A stretch of DNA of 64,000 bases from Actinomycetota bacterium (lineage in GTDB: Bacteria > Actinomycetota > Aquicultoria > Aquicultorales > Aquicultoraceae). Shown one piece after another: positions 55,290 through 63,755 of the stretch (positions are counted from its first letter, which is position 1; the number at the start of each line of letters is the position of its first letter). The notes beneath the pieces are model-generated. The model was given only the letters and a program-made list of their open reading frames with translations. It made no database searches and was not told where the DNA came from. The translations under genes were made by a program, and so were the position numbers. The stretch is taken from the NCBI GenBank assembly GCA_018333515.1, contig JAGXSZ010000005.1, positions 1 through 64,000 on the forward strand. The letters run 5' to 3'.

Positions 55290-56314
55290 TAGCCGACCCG
55301 ACCCATCTTTTTATCAAACGCCGACGTGGCCTTGGTCACTTTGCCCATCAACGACGCAAAATGCTCGAAGGTGAGCGATTGCGGCCCGTCGCACATCGCG
55401 TTCTCGGGGTCGGGGTGGACCTCGACGATGGCGCCGTCGGCACCGGCCGCCAGCCCGGCCAGAGTAAGCGGCTCGACGAGGCTTCGCTTGCCCGCGGCAT
55501 GGCTCGGGTCGAGGATGACCGGAAGGTGGCTAAGTTGCTTTATCAGCGGTATCGCGCTGATGTCGAGCGTATTTCGCGTGTAGGTCTCAAAGGTCCTGAT
55601 ACCTCGCTCGCAGATGATTATCTGGGTGTTCCCGCCTTTTACAATATACTCGGCGGCCATGAGCGTCTCTTCGATGGTGTTCCCAAGACCCCTCTTTAAG
55701 AGGACCGGCTTGTCTATCATGCCGACCTCTTTTAAAAGGTGAAAATTCTGCGCGTTTCGGGCGCCTATCTGGACTATGTCCGCGTACTCGACGACTACAT
55801 CCAGGTCGCGCACGTCCATAAGCTCGGTGATGATGGGCAACCCGTATTCTTTGCGCGCTTCGGCGAGTATCCGCAAGCCCTCGACACCCATCCCCTGAAA
55901 GCTGTATGGCGAGGTCCTCGGCTTAAAGGCTCCGCCGCGCAGGACGGTCCCGCCCGCGGCTTTGACCGCTTTGGCCGTCGCCATCATCTGCTCGGCCGAT
56001 TCCACCGAGCACGGCCCGGCCATCACGTTGAAGAAGCCTTCGCCGATAGTAACGCCCCCGACCTTTATCATCGTCGGCTCATGGCGGAACTCTTTGCTGA
56101 CGAACTTGTACGGCTTGAGGATGCGGATGACATCTTCGACGCCGTCGAATGCCCCGAGTTGGAGTTCGGCAATTTCTTCTTCATCACCGATAATCCCTAC
56201 GACCGTGCGATATTGGCCCCTCGAGACATGGACATCCGACCCGGCCTCTTCTATCCGCTTTATAACATGTTCTATCTGCGCATCGGTCGCGCCTTCACGC
56301 ATTACGACCATCAT
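55289..56314 (-). CDS. aroF: DAHP synthase, type with N-terminal ferredoxin-like regulatory domain
   Basis: This enzyme makes DAHP from PEP and erythrose 4-phosphate, opening the shikimate pathway. The 341-residue protein has an N-terminal ferredoxin-like domain of about 70 residues, then the AroF/KdsA barrel with MAGPCSVES, RGGAFKPRTSPYSFQG, ARNAQNF and DPSHAAGKR. It is of the Thermotoga type, where the N-terminal domain gives feedback control. It is in one operon with tyrA and aroA. Confidence 0.94.
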   Translation of the reverse strand: MMVVMREGATDAQIEHVIKRIEEAGSDVHVSRGQYRTVVGIIGDEEEIAELQLGAFDGVEDVIRILKPYKFVSKEFRHEPTMIKVGGVTIGEGFFNVMAGPCSVESAEQMMATAKAVKAAGGTVLRGGAFKPRTSPYSFQGMGVEGLRILAEARKEYGLPIITELMDVRDLDVVVEYADIVQIGARNAQNFHLLKEVGMIDKPVLLKRGLGNTIEETLMAAEYIVKGGNTQIIICERGIRTFETYTRNTLDISAIPLIKQLSHLPVILDPSHAAGKRSLVEPLTLAGLAAGADGAIVEVHPDPENAMCDGPQSLTFEHFASLMGKVTKATSAFDKKMGRVG

Positions 56315-56329
56315 AATAACATCACTCCT

Positions 56330-57415
56330 CTATAGGACATTCTCCAGCTCGCTGATGAACCTGGCGTTCTCGCCGGGTGTGCCGACGCTGACGCGTATAT
56401 GCCGCGGGTAGCCAAAAATCTCTCCCGACCTTATTATTACGCCCCTCTTCATAAGTTCGTTCGAGAGCGCGCGCCCGTCAACACCGACATCCACAAGGAC
56501 GAAATTGGCGTGCGACGAAACATAGCCGAGGCTTAGCCTTTCGAATTCTTTATAGAGATAACGGAGTCCTTCATCGTTCAGGAGGCTGCGCTCCTCGACC
56601 TCGGCGGCGCAATCGAGGCTCACAAATGCCCCGACCTGAGCGATGGTGCCGACATTAAAAGGCTCGCGCACCTTGTTTATCGCCTGGATTATGAATTCGG
56701 GGGCGATACCGTACCCGACCCGGCAACCGGCCAAGCCGTAGACCTTCGAAAACGTGCGAAATACGACCACCGGACGCTCGCCCGCTATATAATCCATGCC
56801 GTTCGGATAATCATTATCCCGGACCAGCTCGAAGTATGCCTCATCGAGGACGACTACGACATCCGTCGGTATCTTTTCCATGAACGCTTCGACTTCGCCC
56901 CGCGTCATCATCGTGCCGGTCGGGTTGTTCGGATTGCAGATAAAAACCATCTTAGTGCGCTCGTTTATCGCGTCCGCCATCGCATCCAGGTCGTGGTGGT
57001 AACCCTTGAGCGGAACTTCGACCGCCTTTGCGTTCATCAACTTGACGACGGTCGGGTAGACGATAAACGACGGGTTGGCCATGACCGCTTCGTCTTCGGG
57101 GTTGAGCAGCACGTTCGCGAGCAACCTGAGCAATTCGTTCGAACCGTTGCCGACCATTATCATCGACGGGGTGACGCCCAGCCTCTCGGCCAGCTTCTCT
57201 CTGAGAAAGGTGCAGCCGCCATCGGGGTACCTGTTGACATCGAAGACCGCTTGCCGCATCGCCTCTATGACCTTGGGAAACGGTCGATATGGGCTTTCGT
57301 TCGAGGCGAGTTTGATGGCTTCCTCGATACCCAGCTCCCTCTCGACCACACCGATAGGCCGGCCCGGCTCATACGGTATCAGACCTTCAAGCCCTCTGCG
57401 CAATAAATCCTTCAC
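56330..57415 (-). CDS. hisC: HisC-type histidinol-phosphate/aromatic aminotransferase
   Basis: This PLP-dependent class I/II aminotransferase is about 361 residues from GTG 57415, which GGAGG precedes. It has NESPYRPFP, NPNNPTG, DEAYFEL, and the Schiff-base Lys in RTFSKVYGLAGCRVGY. Next to aroF-tyrA-aroA it may act in tyrosine or phenylalanine synthesis as well as histidine. Substrate use cannot be read from sequence. Confidence 0.9.
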   Translation of the reverse strand: MKDLLRRGLEGLIPYEPGRPIGVVERELGIEEAIKLASNESPYRPFPKVIEAMRQAVFDVNRYPDGGCTFLREKLAERLGVTPSMIMVGNGSNELLRLLANVLLNPEDEAVMANPSFIVYPTVVKLMNAKAVEVPLKGYHHDLDAMADAINERTKMVFICNPNNPTGTMMTRGEVEAFMEKIPTDVVVVLDEAYFELVRDNDYPNGMDYIAGERPVVVFRTFSKVYGLAGCRVGYGIAPEFIIQAINKVREPFNVGTIAQVGAFVSLDCAAEVEERSLLNDEGLRYLYKEFERLSLGYVSSHANFVLVDVGVDGRALSNELMKRGVIIRSGEIFGYPRHIRVSVGTPGENARFISELENVL

Positions 57416-57579
57416 TCGCCCCTCCACTAACACAATTAACTAACACAATTAAATTTACTTCATCGATTACCAAACGATAATCCTGGATTTAAGGGATTTT
57501 ACCATAGTTTAGCAGGTGTTCTCAACTGCGCGGAGATTGTGCGCCGATTCTGTAGTCCGCGGTTAACGCCCTTCATGGC

Positions 57580-58173
57580 TTACTTTATACCGCTCAACTC
57601 GATTACATTAACCGTTTTGTCGTCGATTTCGACTATGTTCACGCCGCCCGGCTGCGGCCAGAACGATTTGAAAAAGTCGGGGTCGTCGCCGTGAAACCTC
57701 GTCATGAGGAGCTTGATAGGGCCGCCGTGCGTAACCAGCGCTATCGCACCGCCGTCTTCATTCTCGATGATATCGTCGAAAGCCGCGTCGATGCGTGCGG
57801 CAAAATCGCGCCAGCTCTCGCCTCCCGGAATATCGACGCCGGTCGGGTTTTCAATCCATGAGTCGAGCGTCTCTTTGTCGCGCTCCATTATCTCGTTATA
57901 GGAGAGGCCTTCCCAATCCCCGAAGTCTATCTCGCGCAGGCTTGCGTTGGCGATGACATCGACGCCGGAGTCGCCCGCTATAATGGACGCCGTCTGCGTC
58001 GCCCGCAACAGGTCGGACGCGTATATCGCCGATATATCCTCGTCCGCTAGACGCTCCGCCAAGGCGCGCGCCTGCGATTCTCCCTGCTCAGAGAGGGCGG
58101 GGTCGGTCCGTCCAATAAACCGAAACTCTTTGTTTAGTTTAGTCTCGCCATGGCGAATCAAATACAATCTCAT
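57580..58173 (-). CDS. cobC: Histidine-phosphatase family protein, alpha-ribazole phosphatase
   Basis: The 197-residue phosphatase has the RHGET motif with the catalytic His at the N-terminus, GRTDPALSEQGESQA, and THGGP later. In this place, after cobS and cobT, it most likely dephosphorylates alpha-ribazole 5'-phosphate for cobalamin assembly. The gap to cobS is 90 bp. By sequence alone it could be another phosphoglycerate-mutase-like phosphatase. Confidence 0.82.
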   Translation of the reverse strand: MRLYLIRHGETKLNKEFRFIGRTDPALSEQGESQARALAERLADEDISAIYASDLLRATQTASIIAGDSGVDVIANASLREIDFGDWEGLSYNEIMERDKETLDSWIENPTGVDIPGGESWRDFAARIDAAFDDIIENEDGGAIALVTHGGPIKLLMTRFHGDDPDFFKSFWPQPGGVNIVEIDDKTVNVIELSGIK

Positions 58174-58262
58174 TCGTTGAAATCCCTTATAACTTAATCC
58201 CTTTTATCTTAATCCCCTACATTTTTACGTCAACGCACGCGTTTCGCTACAGTATCGCGTCG

Positions 58263-58985
58263 CTACAGTACCGCGTATGCGAATAATACCGTGACCTCGG
58301 TAAGCTCGATAAGCGCGCCGACCGTGTCCCCGGTCATCCCGCCTATCTTGCGCTTGACGAAGACTATATACATCATTGCAAATGCGAGCGCCGCAAGCAA
58401 GGCTATGACGCCTACTAACCCCGCGACGGCCACCGCAATCGCGATTGTGATGATAGATGCCCATACCAATTCGGTCTTGCCGGCCCCTGCGGCAAAGAGC
58501 GCGCCCAGGCCGTCTTGTCTCGCCCTCGGCTGCGTCGTCATCGCGATACTCGCCGCGAACCTGCCGATTACGGGGAAGAGCAGCAGCGCCGCGAGCTTTT
58601 CCGTACCAGGGATTGCCGCTAGCAGCAGAGTTTTCAGACCAAGCACCGCTATGAGGGAGACGACGCCGAAACTACCGACCCGCGAATCTTTCATGATCGC
58701 TAAGCTGTGCTCCTTGTCGCGCCCTCCGAGCAAGCCGTCGAAGGTGTCGGCGACCGCGTCGAGATGGAGCGCCCTCGTCAGCGCCGCGAGCGCGACGATG
58801 ACGATGAGGTCGGCCGCGGTTCCCGTTATGCGCAACGAGACCAGCGCATAGACAGCGGCCAATATAAGGCCGATGACCAATCCGACGAGCGGGAAATATT
58901 TTGTGGAGCGGCCGAACGCCGTCGAATCGAGTTCCTCCCCGGTTCCGGTCGGGATGATAGTCAGAAACGACAGCGCCAGCCTCAA
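58263..58985 (-). CDS. cobS: Adenosylcobinamide-GDP ribazoletransferase
   Basis: CobS joins adenosylcobinamide-GDP and alpha-ribazole in the membrane. The protein has several hydrophobic helices, the LTIIPTG start block, the DAVADTFDGLLGG metal motif and RDKEHSLAIMKDSRVGSFG. The start is uncertain: TTG 58985 is the first conventional codon, but the ribosome-like GGTTAAGGA is about 15 bases upstream, so an unusual start may be used. It follows cobT by 20 bp. Confidence 0.92.
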   Translation of the reverse strand: MRLALSFLTIIPTGTGEELDSTAFGRSTKYFPLVGLVIGLILAAVYALVSLRITGTAADLIVIVALAALTRALHLDAVADTFDGLLGGRDKEHSLAIMKDSRVGSFGVVSLIAVLGLKTLLLAAIPGTEKLAALLLFPVIGRFAASIAMTTQPRARQDGLGALFAAGAGKTELVWASIITIAIAVAVAGLVGVIALLAALAFAMMYIVFVKRKIGGMTGDTVGALIELTEVTVLFAYAVL

Positions 58986-59005
58986 TGTCTTGGTGTTGAT
59001 TGTCC

Positions 59006-60061
59006 TTAACCCTCTTTCTCGGATACGCCGGCCTCGGCGAAGGTCGCCATCTCTTTGATGACTTTCGTCGCGGCCTCCACCATACCCATCGCGAGAACCG
59101 CGCCGGTCCCCTCACCGAGGCGCATGTCCATATAGAGCATGGGCTTCAAGCCCAGCTCATCGAGGATCGCCCGGTGCCCCGGCTCGACCGAGACATGCGA
59201 GGCTATCATGTAGCCTTTGCTCAACGGGCTTAGACAACCCGCGATGAGCGCGCCCGCTCCCGAGATAAAGCCGTCGATGACGACCGGCACGCGCCTTGCC
59301 GCCGCGCCCAGCACGAGGCCGCCGAGCGCCGCTATCTCAAGGCCGCCGACTTTGGCGACGACATCGATGGGGTCGTTCCGGTCGGGGTTGTGGAGGCTTA
59401 TGGCGTCGGCGATGACCTTTCGCTTGCGGTCGAGGTCGCCGTTGCCGATGCCCGTGCCGCGCCCGACCAAACCGTCGACCGGCCTGCCGGTGAGCGCCAG
59501 CAGAATCGCGCTGCTCGATGTGGTGTTGCCGATTCCCATATCGCCCGTGGCCAACAAGTTTGCGCCGCCGTCGATGAGTTCGTTTGCGATCTCGATACCC
59601 ACCTCTATCGCTTTGACGGCTTCCTCGCGCGTCATGGCCTGCTCTTTCGCGAAATTCGCGGTGCCGCTCTTGACCTTGCGCGAAACCACGCTCGCATCGT
59701 CTATCGGCACCGCCACGCCGACATCGACGACGATTACGTCAGCCCCGACATGGCGCGAGAGCACGTTTATCGCCGCGCCGCCGTGGATGAAGTTCGCAAC
59801 CATCTGCGGTGTGACCTCGCGCGGAAACGCGGAGACGCCTTCATCGACGACACCATGGTCGCCCGCCATGACGACTACAGCTTTTTTGTCGACATCGCTT
59901 ATGACCTTGCCGGTGATGCCGGCGAGCGCGATCGATATCTCTTCGAGCACCCCGAGGCTCCCGGCCGGTTTGGTCAACTGGTCCTGTCGCTCTTTGGCCT
60001 TCGCCATCGCCGCATCATCGAGCGGCTTTATCTCGTTTAACGTCTTATTTAGTAAATCCAT
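59006..60061 (-). CDS. cobT: Nicotinate-nucleotide-dimethylbenzimidazole phosphoribosyltransferase
   Basis: CobT makes alpha-ribazole phosphate from the lower-ligand base. The 351-residue protein has LTKPAGSLG, VVMAGDHGVVDEGVSAFPREVT, GDMGIGNTTSS and GGLEIAALGG; the catalytic Glu is in the last part (MRLGEGTGA). It has a good ribosome site (AGGGGG). It is the first gene after a cobalamin riboswitch, followed by cobS and cobC; cobU is absent from this stretch. Confidence 0.96.
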   Translation of the reverse strand: MDLLNKTLNEIKPLDDAAMAKAKERQDQLTKPAGSLGVLEEISIALAGITGKVISDVDKKAVVVMAGDHGVVDEGVSAFPREVTPQMVANFIHGGAAINVLSRHVGADVIVVDVGVAVPIDDASVVSRKVKSGTANFAKEQAMTREEAVKAIEVGIEIANELIDGGANLLATGDMGIGNTTSSSAILLALTGRPVDGLVGRGTGIGNGDLDRKRKVIADAISLHNPDRNDPIDVVAKVGGLEIAALGGLVLGAAARRVPVVIDGFISGAGALIAGCLSPLSKGYMIASHVSVEPGHRAILDELGLKPMLYMDMRLGEGTGAVLAMGMVEAATKVIKEMATFAEAGVSEKEG

Positions 60062-60085
60062 CTTATCCCCCTATTAAAAGTTGTC

Positions 60086-60108
60086 GAAAAACAAAAAGCC
60101 CCCGGCTT
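60086..60108 (-). terminator. Intrinsic terminator of the cobalamin riboswitch
   Basis: On the minus strand AAGCC-GGG-GGCTT, helped by adjoining G/C bases, is followed by TTTGTTTTT. It lies between the riboswitch and cobT. This position fits an expression platform that ends transcription when cobalamin binds. Confidence 0.7.
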
Positions 60109-60167
60109 CCCAAGGGTAACAAAATAAACTATTTGGCAGCACTCCTTCCTCGTAGAGCGTATATTTT

Positions 60168-60332
60168 CATTCAGGCAGGTCTCCTGACTCGAGGATCATC
60201 GCCGATTCCGCGCCTTCCCGAGCTTCTGCCCGGTGGCTTTTGCGGGTGGCTCCCCTCTTACAGTGGCGGGCCCGTGCCGGATTCTCACCGGCTTCCCTAT
60301 TCTCCGCTACAAGCGGCACCTGAATATTTATT
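60168..60332 (-). promoter_or_regulatory. Cobalamin riboswitch upstream of cobT
   Basis: Read on the minus strand, the region has the conserved cobalamin aptamer parts: the GAGAATAGGGAAGCCGGTG start, CGCCACTG (B12 box) and the closing CCTGCC near 60175. It directly precedes the terminator and cobT, so the operon should be shut off when cobalamin is plentiful. Confidence 0.93.
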
Positions 60333-60463
60333 CACTTTCCATGTATAAATTTATATGGGTGGGGTGGTTATGTCAAATGGGGTTGGGTTTTGGTGCGCAG
60401 CAATGGTCATGTGGTGTTCGCCATTTTGATTAGTGGTTAAACGAATATGGCTTCGGCTACTTT

Positions 60464-60543
60464 GGCGTGTGAATGACAACGCTCGAACCGATGACCTCCT
60501 GCGTGCAAGGCAGGCGCTCTACCGAACGTTCTCAAACCACGCC
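60464..60543 (-). pseudogene. tRNA-Ala(UGC)-like remnant
   Basis: On the minus strand an anticodon arm is intact (CCTGC-CTTGCAC-GCAGG, anticodon TGC) and GGTTCGAG marks the T loop. The outer bases GGCGTGG and ACACGCC could pair as an acceptor stem (six of seven). The D stem and T stem no longer pair, and four bases are extra before the 3' strand. It is a decayed tRNA or an att-site scar, not a working gene. A related remnant lies at 63301-63380. Confidence 0.5.
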
Positions 60544-60546
60544 CCT

Positions 60547-60822
60547 TTAAGATGCGGCCTTCTTCTCTTCGTTGATTTTTTCAGCCAGCCATTGCTGAAT
60601 TAGGCTTTGATACGGCATGTGCTTCTTAGCGGCGATTTGTTTGATCTCAACGAGAAGATACGGATAAATTCGAAGCGAAATCATAGTTTTTGTCTGCTTG
60701 GATATGCTGATTTTTATATCCTTGGCCTCTTCGAGATCGTTCGCATAGTCGGCCATATCATGTTCTTCAACGAATTTGGCAAATTCTTCTTCGGTTTTGA
60801 ATTTAGGCATTTTCTTACTCAT
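60547..60822 (-). CDS. CopG/BrnA-like antitoxin
   Basis: The 91-residue protein has an acidic N-terminal part and a ribbon-helix-helix-like C-terminus (TKTMISLRIYPYLLVEIKQIAAKKHMPYQSLIQQWLAEKI). The layout matches CopG-type antitoxins that pair with BrnT-like toxins. It follows its toxin gene directly, in the brnT-brnA order. Confidence 0.82.
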   Translation of the reverse strand: MSKKMPKFKTEEEFAKFVEEHDMADYANDLEEAKDIKISISKQTKTMISLRIYPYLLVEIKQIAAKKHMPYQSLIQQWLAEKINEEKKAAS

Positions 60823-60824
60823 TC

Positions 60825-61103
60825 TTACCTCTCTTTATAAAGCTTTCGCTCACGCTCTGTCATATCCCTCGTTGTCAGAATGTGAGCGATTTTTCCTTTC
60901 GGCACGAAGGGTATCGCTAAATACCGGCCTGCTTCAGTTCTCCCAAAAGCAATATATGTGCCTGAGCCCCTCGGGCTTCTGAATATCCGCACAGCATCCT
61001 CTTCGTTCCAGAATGCTTCGTAGACCTCATAGCCTTCGATATTATGCTTCCTTGCAAGCTTTTCTGCAATAGCCTTGGTTATCAAGAGGTCAACGATTTC
61101 CAT
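60825..61103 (-). CDS. BrnT-like toxin
   Basis: The 92-residue protein has the pattern of BrnT/DUF4258-type RNases: AEKLARKHNIEGYEVYEAFW, then GRTEAGRYLAIPFVPKG and TTRDMTERERKLYKE. Arg, His and Lys residues that would form the active site are present. The antitoxin gene follows two bases after its stop. Family placement is likely but not certain. Confidence 0.75.
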   Translation of the reverse strand: MEIVDLLITKAIAEKLARKHNIEGYEVYEAFWNEEDAVRIFRSPRGSGTYIAFGRTEAGRYLAIPFVPKGKIAHILTTRDMTERERKLYKER

Positions 61104-61265
61104 GCTCTAATTATCGAACATGTATATACAATAGTCAATACGTTTGCATATACAATAGCATGGCACTGGGTTGCCTCCTCGGAGCCTGCTGGACGAATCT
61201 GTTAATAAATTAAAAAGCCCCGGTATTTCTACCAGAGCTTCTCTTTTCGATGGTGGATTATTGAC

Positions 61266-61504
61266 TTAGCGTGCAGCTAGCTCTTGTTCATTCTGGATGG
61301 TTATTTTGGGGTTTGGGTTTTTTGCGGGAACCGGTAATCCCATTTCATTCAACATGCTGACGTGATCTATAATGCCCCATCTTGCTTTATAAATACAATC
61401 CTCGACAGAGTGACCGATGCCGGAAAAACCCTCTAAATCAGGAGACTAAAATAGTCAGGCTCTTTCGTCGCTTCAATTACTAATGAATAATCAATATTTA
61501 TCAT
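61266..61504 (-). pseudogene. Frameshifted HicB-family antitoxin
   Basis: A start MINIDYSLVIEATKEPDYFS, read from ATG 61504, runs into a TAG. A shift of frame near 61435-61445 restores PDLEGFSGIGHSVEDCIYKA and RWGIIDHVSMLNEMGLPVP to the stop at 61266. The joined sequence is a typical HicB antitoxin. No hicA lies beside it. Its start overlaps the end of the TPR gene by 14 bp. Confidence 0.7.
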
Positions 61505-62156
61505 TAATGTCCACCATTAACATCAAGCCTTGTGCATCATTCGTTTTCTTGCTCTCATTTTCAACAAGCAAGTTGCAACGACGAAGATTCTCGCGGGCGA
61601 GTTCATCTTGTGGGTCCATTTCGACGGCTCGCTCCAGGGTTTCCTTAGCCTCAATCAAGTCTCCTGCTTGTAGAAGGCTCCATCCAAGGTCATTTACGAA
61701 TTGCTGGCCCTGGGGCTCCAATTCGACGGCGCGACGCGATGCTTGAACCGCTTTCTCATGCAAACCCTCGTGCCCCGCGCAGCATCCCAAACCCTGATAA
61801 AATACAGCCACCTCGCCAAGGCAAGCGAGGGCTTTCCTGTATAACTCGAGCCCATCAGTGTATTCGCCTGTTTGGATGAGGAACGTTCCGGCTTCGTCCA
61901 CAATCTCGCAAAGGTCTTCTGTGTCGTTAGGGAGTGTGAGTAATTTAAGAAAGAGCTTTCTGCCCTCGGACCTCCTGCCCCTCTGATACTCAACGGAGCC
62001 CATGCTTAGTATCGCGGGAGCATAGGTGGGCATCAAGTCAATGGCTTGCTGCAAACATTCGATAGACCCTTCAAAATCACCGAGCGCCGACCGGAATATG
62101 CTGTCCGCGTATGCTGCTTCTGCATTGAACTCGATCCATTTCTCGTCGCTTGTCAT
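61491..62156 (-). CDS. TPR-repeat protein
   Basis: The 221-residue protein is built of about five tetratricopeptide repeats (for example LGDFEGSIECLQQAIDLMP, HEKAVQASRRAVELEP and DLIEAKETLERAVEMDP) over nearly its whole length. It has no signal peptide or catalytic domain. It probably mediates protein contacts. I chose ATG 62156; the frame continues upstream. Confidence 0.75.
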   Translation of the reverse strand: MTSDEKWIEFNAEAAYADSIFRSALGDFEGSIECLQQAIDLMPTYAPAILSMGSVEYQRGRRSEGRKLFLKLLTLPNDTEDLCEIVDEAGTFLIQTGEYTDGLELYRKALACLGEVAVFYQGLGCCAGHEGLHEKAVQASRRAVELEPQGQQFVNDLGWSLLQAGDLIEAKETLERAVEMDPQDELARENLRRCNLLVENESKKTNDAQGLMLMVDINDKY

Positions 62157-62305
62157 CTCTCTTCTTTTCTTTTTGCTTATGATGGATAGCCTCCTTTGAG
62201 CATCCCGAGATCTCAGGCGCATAGCGGTTGGGTTGGACGGCGGCGTTTACGCGCTCCGCTGCAGTGAACTCTTCGGATGATCAATGGTTTTGGTTAGCCC
62301 TGACA

Positions 62306-62572
62306 CTATTTGACGATAAGCTTGTCGCCCTCCTGCTCAATTTGTAATAGTGGAAGAAATATCTCACGCCAATCCTCAATCGAACCGTTCACACCATTTA
62401 TTTCAAGTCCCTCGTCGTCATAGTATATTTCTAACTTCTGGTCGCAACAACCACATTTTAAAAGGTATCGCGGCACTTTCTTCCCTGAACCCTTTTTGTG
62501 GTAGATCCTGATTTGAGGGTAACCGTCTGGTCTTGTGTAATAAAGGCGATTGACTCTTTTCAGTATTTTCAT
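62306..62572 (-). CDS. Small conserved-type protein with a CGCC motif
   Basis: The 88-residue protein starts at ATG 62572 after GGGAGG. It is basic at the N-terminus, has a KCGCCD motif in the middle (possible metal or redox site) and an acidic C-terminus with EDWREIFLPLLQIE. I do not recognise a named family. It lies alone among TA genes. Confidence 0.6.
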   Translation of the reverse strand: MKILKRVNRLYYTRPDGYPQIRIYHKKGSGKKVPRYLLKCGCCDQKLEIYYDDEGLEINGVNGSIEDWREIFLPLLQIEQEGDKLIVK

Positions 62573-62650
62573 TTGCGCCTCCCATAAGAATACTAAACAG
62601 GTAACACACGACGACGGCAATAATAAACGGAAACTAATACTGGACGCTCT

Positions 62651-62980
62651 CTAAAACATATCTAATTGTATTTTGATAGCCTCACCAATCCTGAGCATAT
62701 CTTCTTTTGATAAGAGACCGGCGCGCTTAAATAATCTCAACTTACTTACTGTAACGAATTGATCGGCCATTGCCTTGCTTTCTTTTCCATCTAAAGTGAC
62801 TAGCGCCTCGCTAGGGTACAGACAATCCGCTTTGCCGGCCAGAGGAACAACCTGGACTCGATTGAGGTATTTGTTCGATACATCATTGCTAACAATCACG
62901 GCCGGACGCTTTTTTTTGATCTCTTCGCCAATCGCAGGGTCAAAATTGACCCACCAAACCTCACCTCTTGTCATCGGCAA
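62651..62980 (-). CDS. mazF: MazF/PemK-family mRNA interferase
   Basis: The 109-residue toxin has the MazF fold: RGEVWWVNFDPAIGEEIKKKRPAVIVSND, QVVPLAGKAD and ADQFVTVSKLRL. Catalytic Arg and Thr positions are in place. It should cleave RNA at short motifs. It overlaps its antitoxin by 20 bp. Confidence 0.93.
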   Translation of the reverse strand: MPMTRGEVWWVNFDPAIGEEIKKKRPAVIVSNDVSNKYLNRVQVVPLAGKADCLYPSEALVTLDGKESKAMADQFVTVSKLRLFKRAGLLSKEDMLRIGEAIKIQLDMF

Positions 62981-63191
62981 TATCCCTGAACGTTGTATCC
63001 GCCCAATCCAGGGCTTCTTCTTCTCGCTTTTTGTCTTTTGCCATTTGAGAGTATGCCGGCTCCAGGTTTGAACGAACTACATGCGGACGCACCAACGCCT
63101 CAACAAACTTGCTGATTTTTCGAGCGCCGATGGTTTTATGAAGACCTTCGTATACTTCTTCATCTATGGTTATGGTCAACTTCTTTTGCAT
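62961..63191 (-). CDS. mazE: MazE-type ribbon-helix-helix antitoxin
   Basis: The 76-residue protein begins with a ribbon-helix-helix domain (KKLTITIDEEVYEGLHKTIGARKISKFVEALVRPHV) and ends with an acidic toxin-binding tail (ALDWADTTFRDIADD). It has a strong ribosome site and comes first in the pair. Confidence 0.88.
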   Translation of the reverse strand: MQKKLTITIDEEVYEGLHKTIGARKISKFVEALVRPHVVRSNLEPAYSQMAKDKKREEEALDWADTTFRDIADDKR

Positions 63192-63207
63192 TAAAATCCC
63201 CCCTTGC

Positions 63208-63245
63208 TAATACGTATAGTACACGTATTATTCTATTTAAGTCAA
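63208..63245 (-). promoter_or_regulatory. Promoter and operator of mazEF
   Basis: TTGACT (63245-63240) and TACTAT (63221-63216) are 18 bp apart on the minus strand. An almost perfect 23-bp palindrome (63208-63230; half-sites TAATACGTATA and TACACGTATTA) covers the -10. It should be the binding site of the antitoxin dimer, for autoregulation. Confidence 0.7.
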
Positions 63246-63300
63246 TCGCAGAATTTCTACCAAAACCTGAAAAAGCATACCGCTTTTCGGCGGGCTGGGT

Positions 63301-63380
63301 TGCGCATGACGGGCTCGAACCAGTGACTACCTGCGTGCGAGGCAAGCGCTCTAGCGGCGGTCCGCTAAACACGTCCCGGC
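63301..63380 (-). pseudogene. tRNA-Ala(CGC)-like remnant
   Basis: On the minus strand the run CTAGAGCGCTTGCCTCGCAC, then GCAGGTAGTC, ACTGGTTCGAG, is closely similar to the remnant at 60464-60543 and has the same orientation. The anticodon loop would read CGC. Acceptor and D stems do not form. It is a remnant, not a working tRNA. Confidence 0.45.
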
Positions 63381-63551
63381 AAATAGCTATAAAGCTACTG
63401 CTTGAACATCCGCTATCTACCTGTCAATTGCGCGCGTGAACCGAAATCAATAGCCATCGCGAGTGCGTTAAGAGTTCAAACGGCGTCAGTTGGTGCTATT
63501 ATTGACACCAATTCTAGATATCTATATGATGTGCGTTAAGAGGTGCTTAAT

Positions 63552-63755
63552 ATGAGACTCACAGTTTCAATTGATCCGAATTTGGTTGAACAGGCTAAGC
63601 GTATAAGCGGAGCCAAAACAAAAAAAGAGACTATTGAGTTGGCCTTAAAAGAGTTAGTGCGTAAGCACCGATTAAGAGAAGCCGCTTCTCACGCCGGCAA
63701 AATCGATATTGCCATAACTTTAGAGGATCTGGAAAAATCAAGGGCAGAGGAATAA
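63552..63755 (+). CDS. vapB: VapB-type antitoxin
   Basis: The 67-residue protein has the ribbon-helix-helix start of VapB antitoxins (MRLTVSIDPNLVEQAKRISG, then KTKKETIELALKELVRKHR). I chose ATG 63552, since AGAGG precedes it; GTG 63543 is in frame. The PIN toxin gene starts at the base after its stop. Confidence 0.9.
   Translation: MRLTVSIDPNLVEQAKRISGAKTKKETIELALKELVRKHRLREAASHAGKIDIAITLEDLEKSRAEE

Noticed and set aside
60464-60543. Functional tRNA-Ala
   Set aside because: The D and T stems do not pair, there are four extra bases before the acceptor strand, and the G3-U70 identity pair of tRNA-Ala is missing.
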